In this document: one piece after another, positions 12,825-18,473 of the stretch | Position numbering within the stretch: position 1 is the stretch's first letter | Layout of the letters: every line of letters starts with the position of its first letter | Origin: an uncultured Collinsella sp. | GTDB taxonomy: Bacteria > Actinomycetota > Coriobacteriia > Coriobacteriales > Coriobacteriaceae | Assembly (NCBI GenBank): GCA_958437495.1 | Contig: CAUBOH010000028.1 | Location: 1 to 18,473 of the forward strand | Reading direction: 5' to 3' | Length of the DNA: 18,473 nt | The notes under the pieces: model-generated | What the model was told of the DNA's origin: nothing | What the model saw: only the letters and a program-made list of their open reading frames with translations | The model's database searches: none | Position numbers and translations under genes: made by a program

Positions 12825-13574
12825 ATGACTCAGCTCTATGAGATAGACGGGTACCACTATATAGTCGACCTGACGCCCTATTTCGTTCTCGGCGTGCTGG
12901 TCATAGCCCTGGTCTGTGCAATCGCGGTCTTGGTTCGCAGGATTCTGGCGAGCCCCTTTAGGTATCCCTACTACGTGGCCCGCTTCAATGTGTCTGGCAG
13001 GCGCAACGTGAGGATCGAGGACTATATCGACCGTCACCTGATGGACCCGGCCAGTTGGGACGCCATCGTCGCCCATAGGGCATACATCCAGAACTGGAAG
13101 CACGAGCAAGAAGAGTATCTGAAAACCTGCCGGCTCCGCAGCCGGCGCGAGCGTCAGTACGCCGAGGCGGTCGACGATGACAGGGCCTTTAGGTTCATCA
13201 CCTGCCGCGACCAGACGAGGTACAAGCAGGCCAACTACGTGAAGACGTCCTACAAGGTGTCGATGGATGATTCCGAGCTTGACGTGAACTGGGAGTGGAT
13301 CGTCGAGCGCCGCATCCGCCTCGCCGCTATCAACGACGAGGCGACGCTCAGGGACTATCACGCCAAGAACCAGCGAAGGCTGATGACGAAGCAGCTGCGC
13401 GAGCAGATCGCCCGCCGGGACAACTACACCTGCCAGATATGCGGGAAATACATGCCGGACGGCGTGGGCCTGCACGTCGACCATATCGTGCCGGTCGCGA
13501 AGGGCGGCAAGACCGTTCCATCCAACCTGCAGGTGCTCTGCTCGAAATGCAACGGGCGGAAGGGCGCGCGGTAG
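12825..13574 (+). CDS. Membrane-anchored HNH endonuclease
   Basis: 249 residues from the ATG at 12825, with GGAAGGAAG about 8 bases upstream; an upstream extension to 12561 is rejected. Residues about 17-39 (YFVLGVLVIALVCAIAVLV) form one membrane helix followed by Arg-Arg, placing the rest in the cytoplasm. Residues 85-195 are highly charged and helical, possibly a stalk. The C-terminal HNH nuclease (191-249) has C203/C206 and C239/C242 (structural zinc), D219-H220 in HVDHIVPVAKGG, and N234 in NLQVLC. This metal-dependent nuclease fold nicks or cuts DNA. A membrane anchor is unusual for HNH proteins and suggests action on DNA entering or leaving at the envelope, such as phage or conjugative DNA. 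It converges with the Mrr gene. Confidence 0.82.
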   Translation: MTQLYEIDGYHYIVDLTPYFVLGVLVIALVCAIAVLVRRILASPFRYPYYVARFNVSGRRNVRIEDYIDRHLMDPASWDAIVAHRAYIQNWKHEQEEYLKTCRLRSRRERQYAEAVDDDRAFRFITCRDQTRYKQANYVKTSYKVSMDDSELDVNWEWIVERRIRLAAINDEATLRDYHAKNQRRLMTKQLREQIARRDNYTCQICGKYMPDGVGLHVDHIVPVAKGGKTVPSNLQVLCSKCNGRKGAR

Positions 13575-13576
13575 CG

Positions 13577-13595
13577 GCGCGTTGCAGACACGCGC
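13577..13595. terminator. Short inverted repeat between convergent genes
   Basis: GCGCGT (13577-13582) and ACGCGC (13590-13595) form a 6-bp stem with a seven-base loop between the HNH stop and the Mrr stop. It is the only candidate terminator in the 20-base gap. No T run follows, so support is weak. Confidence 0.25.
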
Positions 13596-14533
13596 TATTC
13601 GTCGAAGAAATCGGTGTCAACGGCCTTGATCTCGTAGACCTGTCTCGTGCTCACGCCGACGCCGTAGTCGATCATGAGGCCGGCGAGCGCGGGGCCGTCG
13701 ACGAGCACGACCGTCTGCCCCAGGAGGCCCTCAGCATATTTGCGGGCATCCTTGGAGAAGCGAGCCGTGGTGATGAAAAGGCCCTTCGATACGCCCTTTC
13801 CGGAAAGCGCCCCGACGAATGCCTGAACCTCCGGCCGTCCGACCGTCCTTTGCGGATCCCACCGCTTAGCCTGGTAGCAGATGGTTCCAAATCCGAGTCG
13901 GTCCTCACGGGCGACGCCGTCTATCCCCTCGTCACCACTCTTTTTGGTGACGTCGGCACGGGAGTCCAGGCTCTCGCCGTAACCCATCGCCACGAGCAGC
14001 TTTCCGACCAGGTGCTCGAAGAAATACGGATCTTTTCCCATGATGATCGAAATGAGGTCGTCGGCGAGCGCGTCGCGAATCTCGCCGTAGGCAGACTCCA
14101 TCGCCTCCTGAGGGGACTCCTGGTCCTCCAGCGCCGAAACGCCCTCGGGCTCTGAAGCGTTTTTTGCCTTGCTTGCGGCCTGATAGCCGTCTTTCCACTT
14201 CTTGAATGCCGTGCAGTTCTCATAGAGACCCTTGGCTGTAATGGGTCCGGGATAATCAGAGAGGTACGTCCTGCCGGCATCGGTGATACGGTAGGTTCCC
14301 TTCTTCTCGCCGTATTCCAGAAGCTTAGCCTTCTCCAAATCGGTGATACCCCAGTACACGCGGTTGTAGAGTCTCGACTGGCCGCTCTTGAGACGCTCGG
14401 CCCGTTCGTCATCGGTCATGTCGAATTCGATCGCCACGGCATCCTGGAGGTCGGTGCCTGCCAGATATCCATCGACATGCGTCAGCGCTTCAAGGATGGG
14501 CCGCATGGTCTCATGCCATTTGGGCATCGTCAT
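13595..14533 (-). CDS. mrr: Mrr-type restriction endonuclease
   Basis: 312 residues with both Mrr parts. Residues about 5-100 form a winged-helix N-terminal domain (MRPILEALT, RLYNRVYWGITDLEKAKLLE, GTYRITDAGRTYL). Residues 165-290 form the Mrr catalytic domain: FFEHLVGKLLVAMGYGES, GDEGIDGVA with D205, CYQAKRW with Q221 and K223, and FITTARFS. This is the PD-(D/E)xK-type core of type IV enzymes, which cleave DNA carrying foreign methylation. The ATG comes two bases after the stop of the upstream MmeI-like gene (TAGCAATG), with GGTGAG as ribosome-binding site, so the two are coexpressed. A partner that both methylates and cuts DNA suggests complementary defence against unmodified and wrongly modified DNA. 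Alternatively it may act only with its neighbour. Confidence 0.9.
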   Translation of the reverse strand: MTMPKWHETMRPILEALTHVDGYLAGTDLQDAVAIEFDMTDDERAERLKSGQSRLYNRVYWGITDLEKAKLLEYGEKKGTYRITDAGRTYLSDYPGPITAKGLYENCTAFKKWKDGYQAASKAKNASEPEGVSALEDQESPQEAMESAYGEIRDALADDLISIIMGKDPYFFEHLVGKLLVAMGYGESLDSRADVTKKSGDEGIDGVAREDRLGFGTICYQAKRWDPQRTVGRPEVQAFVGALSGKGVSKGLFITTARFSKDARKYAEGLLGQTVVLVDGPALAGLMIDYGVGVSTRQVYEIKAVDTDFFDE

Positions 14534-14535
14534 TG

Positions 14536-17313
14536 CTACTCACCGACCTTTTCGGCATAGAGATTGAACAGATGGGCAACGATCTTGTTTTCGTCGCCAT
14601 TGAAGTCGACGCCATATGCCGATTCAACCGCCGCATCAAGCTCCGCATGCGCCTTCATAAGATCCGGAAAGAGGAATTCGTTGTCCGGATTGTACATGTC
14701 CGCAAGGGTCGCATCAGGGTGCTCTGCGCGGGCGTCTAGAACCTCCTGTGCGCAGGACTCGATATATCCGTGCTGTTCGGTCGAGGCATCAGGCCAGACG
14801 AAGTTGTTATAGACGATGGTGTTCGTATAACGATAATCACTCTTTAAACGGCCGGCGACCTGTCGCATCCAAGCGTTGTGGAACTGGCTTTCTAGGATGC
14901 CGAATTCATAAAGACCGGCATTCGAAACCGAAAAAAGCATGTCTCCTGGGATCATCTCGTTGGTCACAAAGCCCATGGGGACGTACTTTCGGCGACCGGA
15001 AGAAACCTTGGGAACCGCGATATAACTCTTACCCTTGGGCGGACGCACCTCGTCGAAGAGCCATGGGGTTGCGGCTTTCTTCTGTGTTGCTGCCTTCTTT
15101 GATGTAAATCGAAATTCCCTTACGGCCTGGACGCGGGTGCGGACCAGCGGGAGCTTTGTCAGTACCGCCGGGTCGACGCCATCTAGCCAGATGCAGTAGC
15201 GCGGTATGCCGTTGATGTATTCGGCACCCATTGAAAATGGCTTGATATATGGGGCGGCATCCGGTTCACGGCACAGCAGCTCGTCGCGTTCCTCCTGCGT
15301 GAGAAGAAGGTTTCCACCATCGGTCGGTTTACCACCCGCCATCATTGCAGGGACATCGCAAATTGGCTTTGCCCTCCTTGAAACGAAAGCATCCGGTGCG
15401 GCTGCAAGATATGCGTTGATGTGTGTTACCTCGCTCTTGCTGCCACTGCGATCGAATAAGTCTTTTTTAGTGCCATTAACCCGGGAGAAACCAACAATGA
15501 CCACGTGCACATGAGCTTCGTCGGCGGCTTGGGAGTTCCATACGAAGGACTTGTGGGCGAAGTTAATATTGACCTTGTCTTCAAAAAGTGGTTTCCACAA
15601 CGGTTCGACCTGCTGCCCCTGGCATATGGAGTTGGTTGATACGAACGCGCAGCGCGCCTGCGTCTCACGCGTGTAGTCAGCCGCTTTGCGATACCAACAA
15701 GCCACGTAGTCGAGCACGCCGCCCGTTTTGCCAAATATGTCGACGCGGTCGGCCTTTTGTTCCTCGTTGAGGTTCGAATACCCGATGAACGGCGGGTTTC
15801 CGAGGACATAGTCGACCTCGTCGGCCGGAACGACGTCGTTCCAATCGATGCGGAGGGCGTTGGCGTTGACGATGCCCTCATAGTCGGTAAGCGGCAGTTC
15901 CTGGTAGACACGTTGTGTCACCTTTGCCGTATCGGCGTCTGCCTGCTTCTCGGCGATCCAGAGTGCCGTGCGGGCGACGCAGCAAGCGAAGTCCTCCAGC
16001 TCGATGCCGTGGAAGTTCCTCAGGCTCACGAGCACGTCGCGGTCTCCCGAGTCCTCGAAGCTGAGCGATGCCTGATCGCCCTGAAGCTCGAAAAGTATGC
16101 GGTTCTCCAGCCGTCTCAGGCAGAGATAGCTTTCGGTGAGGAAGTTGCCGGAACCTGCGGCCGGGTCGAGGATGGAGATGCTGCCGATCTTCTTATGCAG
16201 GTCCTTGAGCGCACGGGTCCTCGCGCCGCCCGCGACGGGCTTGGCGCAGGCATCATCGAACTCGGCTTTGAGGCCGTCGAGGAAGAGCGGGTCTATGACC
16301 TTGTGGATGTTCTCGGGGCTCGTGAAGTGCTGCCCGTTCGCGCGGCGGTGGTCGTGGGACAGCGCGCCCTCGAAGATGGAGCCGAAGACCGTGGGGCTCA
16401 CGCCCGACCAATCAAACTCCTGGCACCCCTCGACGATGAGCGTATGGCGGAAGTTGTCGGACAGGGGCGGAATCTCCGTCTTCTCCCGGAAGAGGCCGCC
16501 GTTCATGTAGGGCAGTTTCTTCAGCCAGGACTCGGCGTACTTGTCGCGTTCCTCGTCTTTGGTGTCGAGCCAGACGAACAGGTCCTTGAGGCCGCGCCTG
16601 AGATCGCCTGCCGAGAAGTGGGCGACGTAGTCGCGGAAAGCGTTGGGGGCCACGAGTCCCGAGTCCTCGCAGAACATGAGGAACATGAGGCGCGTCATGA
16701 GCACGGAGAGCGCATGGTGGTTCTCGGGCGTGTCGGGATCATCGAACGCCTCGGCGACCTGGTCATGGAGTTTCGACATGATCTTGCCGGCCTCGACGGA
16801 AACGGCGCGGGAGATCGTGGCCGGGGCCTCCGCCCCGCCCTTGAGGAACTGAATGGCCGCGAGGTTCTTGGGGAGCTCGGCGAGCGGCAACTTGAAAAGA
16901 GGCTCCCGGCATAGCGAGTCCCGCTCGCGGTCGAAGACCCAAAACTCGGCAAAATTGCAAGCGATGATGTAGCGCGGCTGTTGGGAGAGGGGCATGCCCT
17001 GAGCGTAGGCGTTGCCCTGCTTCGCGGGCGTCACCTTGCGGCCCTGGCGCGTCTCCTCCTTGGCGAGGTCGATTCCCAGCGACTTCTGTTCGACAAGGGC
17101 TTTGGCTGATGGTATGAAGACGTCGATATAGCCCTCATGCGTGCTCGCGTCGGTGGAGACGGGCTTTTCGAACTCGAGCCTCGAGACTGCATCCTCAACG
17201 CCCAGGACGTTCTGATAGAAGTCGATCCAGAACCGCTGGGTGTCCTGGTTCTCATTTCCCTTGTTCGCCCACCTGCTGGCGAATGACTCCGCGTCAGATT
17301 TTTTACCGGCCAT
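14536..17313 (-). CDS. MmeI-like single-chain restriction-modification enzyme (type IIL/IIG)
   Basis: 925 residues from the ATG at 17313, which has AGGAGG about 6 bases upstream; length is close to MmeI (about 919). Domains in order: an N-terminal nuclease with D64 (GYID) and E75-Q-K77 (VEQKS); a helical connector (about 180-330); an adenine methyltransferase with motif I DPAAGSGNF (383-391) and motif IV NPPF (506-509); and a C-terminal target-recognition region with the MmeI-family signature GRLKSDYRYTN followed by IVYNNFVWP (821-839). Such enzymes carry restriction, methylation and specificity in one chain, methylate adenine on one strand and cut about 20 bases away. The target sequence cannot be read from here. 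It is cotranscribed with the Mrr gene, and a ribbon-helix-helix gene lies upstream on the same strand. No frameshift is seen. Confidence 0.92.
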   Translation of the reverse strand: MAGKKSDAESFASRWANKGNENQDTQRFWIDFYQNVLGVEDAVSRLEFEKPVSTDASTHEGYIDVFIPSAKALVEQKSLGIDLAKEETRQGRKVTPAKQGNAYAQGMPLSQQPRYIIACNFAEFWVFDRERDSLCREPLFKLPLAELPKNLAAIQFLKGGAEAPATISRAVSVEAGKIMSKLHDQVAEAFDDPDTPENHHALSVLMTRLMFLMFCEDSGLVAPNAFRDYVAHFSAGDLRRGLKDLFVWLDTKDEERDKYAESWLKKLPYMNGGLFREKTEIPPLSDNFRHTLIVEGCQEFDWSGVSPTVFGSIFEGALSHDHRRANGQHFTSPENIHKVIDPLFLDGLKAEFDDACAKPVAGGARTRALKDLHKKIGSISILDPAAGSGNFLTESYLCLRRLENRILFELQGDQASLSFEDSGDRDVLVSLRNFHGIELEDFACCVARTALWIAEKQADADTAKVTQRVYQELPLTDYEGIVNANALRIDWNDVVPADEVDYVLGNPPFIGYSNLNEEQKADRVDIFGKTGGVLDYVACWYRKAADYTRETQARCAFVSTNSICQGQQVEPLWKPLFEDKVNINFAHKSFVWNSQAADEAHVHVVIVGFSRVNGTKKDLFDRSGSKSEVTHINAYLAAAPDAFVSRRAKPICDVPAMMAGGKPTDGGNLLLTQEERDELLCREPDAAPYIKPFSMGAEYINGIPRYCIWLDGVDPAVLTKLPLVRTRVQAVREFRFTSKKAATQKKAATPWLFDEVRPPKGKSYIAVPKVSSGRRKYVPMGFVTNEMIPGDMLFSVSNAGLYEFGILESQFHNAWMRQVAGRLKSDYRYTNTIVYNNFVWPDASTEQHGYIESCAQEVLDARAEHPDATLADMYNPDNEFLFPDLMKAHAELDAAVESAYGVDFNGDENKIVAHLFNLYAEKVGE

Positions 17314-17466
17314 CTGGCCTCCTTGTATCGAAATCCATCGCTTTCGATTGTAGGGGAGGGAAGTCCGGTGACTCACCTATATAGCTCAGTAATGAATAAT
17401 TGTTGTGGGCGGATGGGGGCGAAAATATAAATTGCGCTTCAAAAGGTGCTTGTTGCCATTTTGGGT

Positions 17467-17658
17467 TTACTCATCTTGCCGGTCGGTCGTTGAACGTTCC
17501 ATATCTTTGCGGATGAGGTCCTTGATGTACTGGTTGCGGTTCTCTTTGGCCTGGAAGTACGCCAGGACGTCGGCATCGGCCGGGAAGAACTTGACGTTGA
17601 AAGATTTGACGTTGGCCTTGCGGTACTTCTCGTTGGCTTTTGCCTGGGCCTCTGACAT
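17467..17658 (-). CDS. Small ribbon-helix-helix (Arc-like) protein
   Basis: 63 residues. The pattern is a charged head (SEAQAKANEKYRKAN), a strand (VKSFNVKFFP), a helix (ADADVLAYFQAKEN), then RNQYIKDLIRKDMERS, which is the ribbon-helix-helix layout of Arc/CopG-type repressors. GAGGAGAG before the ATG at 17658 is a strong ribosome-binding site. It is the gene nearest attR and lies about 150 bases upstream of the MmeI-like gene on the same strand, so it could control that operon or act in excision. The 150-base gap may contain a second promoter. A perfect 16-bp palindrome lies upstream of it (17708-17752) and is a candidate operator. Confidence 0.8.
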   Translation of the reverse strand: MSEAQAKANEKYRKANVKSFNVKFFPADADVLAYFQAKENRNQYIKDLIRKDMERSTTDRQDE

Positions 17659-17707
17659 GACAGCTCTCCTCTAATCGAAGCTACTTCGTATAATTCTATT
17701 ATTTGTG

Positions 17708-17752
17708 ACGGCCCCGTACCTTGGACGCAAGATGTTCAAGGTACGGGGCCGT
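17708..17752. repeat. Perfect 16-bp inverted repeat near attR
   Basis: 17708-17723 pairs perfectly with 17737-17752 around a 13-base loop. It lies 50 bases upstream of the ribbon-helix-helix gene start and has no T run, so it is unlikely to be a simple terminator. Operator, excision-related site or structured leader are all possible. Confidence 0.6.
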
Positions 17753-17782
17753 TAACTGATGAAGGTTACATGAAGATGGTTG

Positions 17783-17827
17783 GGGGTGAAAAAAACTTAG
17801 AAAAATATTTCACCCCTTTTTCACCCC
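17783..17827. promoter_or_regulatory. Putative integrase arm-type sites at the right end
   Basis: Three copies of a TTTCACCCC motif occur: 17807-17816 (ATTTCACCCC) and 17818-17827 (TTTTCACCCC) in direct orientation 11 bases apart, and 17783-17792 (GGGGTGAAAA) inverted. Related motifs lie at the left end (173-182 and 197-206). Arm-type sites of this length flanking the core are expected for this integrase class. Confidence 0.45.
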
Positions 17828-17855
17828 TTTGCGGAGTGTCGCGGAGTCTAGAAAA

Positions 17856-17889
17856 CAAAAAAGCTCAGAAGCAATTATGCTTCTGAGCT
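17856..17889 (-). terminator. Rho-independent terminator of tRNA-Thr
   Basis: On the minus strand an 11-bp perfect stem (17889-17879 with 17872-17862, six-base loop) is followed directly by six T residues (17861-17856). It lies 12 bases past the tRNA 3' end. It is inside the element, so the element supplies a replacement terminator for the tRNA it splits and protects itself from read-through. Confidence 0.88.
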
Positions 17890-17896
17890 GCACTAA

Positions 17897-17946
17897 TGCA
17901 ATGGAGCCAGCGACCGGGCTCGAACCGGTGACCCCCGCTTTACGAG
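17897..17946. repeat. attR: right 50-bp direct repeat
   Basis: An exact match to 6-55. It covers the tRNA 3' half plus five bases downstream and ends inside the anticodon loop. With attL it defines an element of 17,891 bp (one core copy included). Confidence 0.93.
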
Positions 17947-17977
17947 AGCGGTGCTCTACCAACTGAGCTACGCTGGC
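17902..17977 (-). tRNA. tRNA-Thr (anticodon CGU)
   Basis: 76 bases on the minus strand, reading 17977 to 17902, with an encoded CCA end. The acceptor stem is GCCAGCG/CGCTGGC. The D arm contains GCTCAGTTGGTAGAGC. The anticodon stem CCGCT/AGCGG holds the loop CTCGTAA, giving anticodon CGT (threonine, codon ACG). The T arm contains GGTTCGAGCC. The gene is intact after integration because the attR core restores its 3' part. Confidence 0.97.
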
Positions 17978-18016
17978 GGCCATGTGGTGACGCAACTGAG
18001 GCGTCAACGGCTGTCT

Positions 18017-18045
18017 ATGATACGGGACATCGCACATCCGCGCAA
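18017..18045 (-). promoter_or_regulatory. Putative tRNA-Thr promoter
   Basis: On the minus strand TTGCGC (18045-18040), a 17-base spacer and TATCAT (18022-18017) fit a sigma-70 promoter, with five of six bases matching at -10. Transcription would start about 33 bases before the tRNA. This is chromosomal sequence. Confidence 0.6.
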
Positions 18046-18184
18046 GTGTTCTGACAGCTTTTCTCACTTTAAATGCACTAATATTGGAGACGTGATGTCT
18101 GCGGCGTTCATTTGGCGCTTGACCTGCTGTTGAGTTGGTGGCCGACGTCCCGCTCGTATGGGTCTCAAACAGAATGGGGCAGCC

Positions 18185-18473
18185 ATGGCTCAACCCAAGA
18201 TCCTTCTCACGCGTATCGATGACCGTTTCATTTACGGGCAAGACGTTGAGCTGTGGAATGAGGCCGTGGATTCCAACCTTGTCCTAATCGTCAACGATGA
18301 GATTGCGGCGGATTCGCGCAAGTGGGCGCCTATGAGGGTCGCGGCGCCAGAAGGCGTGTGGACACGGTTTTTCTCGGTACAAAAGGCCATCGACGTCATA
18401 CATACTGCAACGCCGCGCCAATGGATTCTGATCATGGTGGCCTCACCCGCCGATGCGCTCGCGCTGGTTAAGG
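18185..18473 (+). CDS. PTS IIB subunit, mannose/fructose/sorbose family (partial, runs off the window)
   Basis: The first 96 residues of a mannose-family IIB subunit, which carries phosphate from IIA to the incoming sugar. The family start ILLTRIDDRFIYGQ is clear, followed by NLVLIVNDEIAAD, MRVAAPEGV and FFSVQKAIDVI. In characterised members the phosphorylated histidine sits in R-x-D-x-R-(L/F)-I-H-G-Q; here that position is Tyr17, so the usual phospho-acceptor is missing. It may be a non-transporting or regulatory paralogue, or another residue may be used. The start ATG has only a GGGG stretch about 8 bases upstream. This gene is chromosomal, outside the element, and its 3' end is not in the window. 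Confidence 0.85.
   Translation, partial: MAQPKILLTRIDDRFIYGQDVELWNEAVDSNLVLIVNDEIAADSRKWAPMRVAAPEGVWTRFFSVQKAIDVIHTATPRQWILIMVASPADALALVK

Noticed and set aside
18112..18127. Sigma-54-like promoter (GG, 10 bases, GC) before the PTS gene
   Set aside because: The spacing fits, and some mannose PTS operons use sigma-54, but actinobacteria generally lack it and a GG-N10-GC match is common by chance.

Overview
The window holds one complete integrated mobilizable element of about 17.9 kb together with its chromosomal junctions. A 50-bp exact direct repeat (6-55 and 17897-17946) marks the ends. The right copy lies inside an intact tRNA-Thr(CGU) gene on the minus strand (17902-17977). The left copy is the displaced 3' part of that tRNA. 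Beyond the tRNA, chromosomal sequence begins with the start of a mannose/sorbose-family PTS IIB gene. Overall GC-richness, the mannose-type PTS gene and the style of the mobility genes suggest a gut actinobacterium of the Coriobacteriia (Collinsella-like); this assignment is inference.

Layout, left to right. (a) 6-2351: attL, putative integrase arm sites, a long hairpin, a tyrosine integrase with a TTG start, a shared bidirectional terminator, and a convergent gene of unknown function. (b) 2607-7258, all plus strand: a helix-turn-helix protein, a DnaB-like RecA-fold ATPase, a small unknown protein, MobC, a VirD4/TraG-type coupling protein and a relaxase with an unusual metal-binding motif. 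(c) 7275-7396: a strong oriT candidate of nested inverted repeats next to an RP4-like nic sequence. (d) 7397-12622: an accessory region, mostly minus strand and partly very GC-rich. It contains a truncated and a complete copy of a DUF4313-type gene as 455-bp direct repeats. Between them lies a less GC-rich insert with an SdpI-like immunity protein and a divergently placed peptide gene. Next come a DUF2958 gene behind a long, possibly switching leader, a small plus-strand gene and a translationally coupled pair of paralogous small proteins. (e) 12825-17658: a membrane-anchored HNH protein, then a minus-strand restriction module made of a ribbon-helix-helix protein, a single-chain MmeI-like restriction-modification enzyme and an Mrr-type endonuclease.

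How it may work: the integrase moves the element in and out of the tRNA gene. MobC and the relaxase process oriT, and the element's own coupling protein delivers the strand to a mating channel. No VirB4 or other channel gene is present, so the channel must come from a co-resident conjugative element; this makes it an integrative mobilizable element (IME) rather than a self-transmissible ICE. The cargo is largely nucleases (MmeI-like, Mrr, HNH), a likely peptide-immunity cassette and small accessory proteins often seen on conjugative elements.

All assignments come from reading the sequence and recalling protein families. No database search, folding program or alignment program was run.
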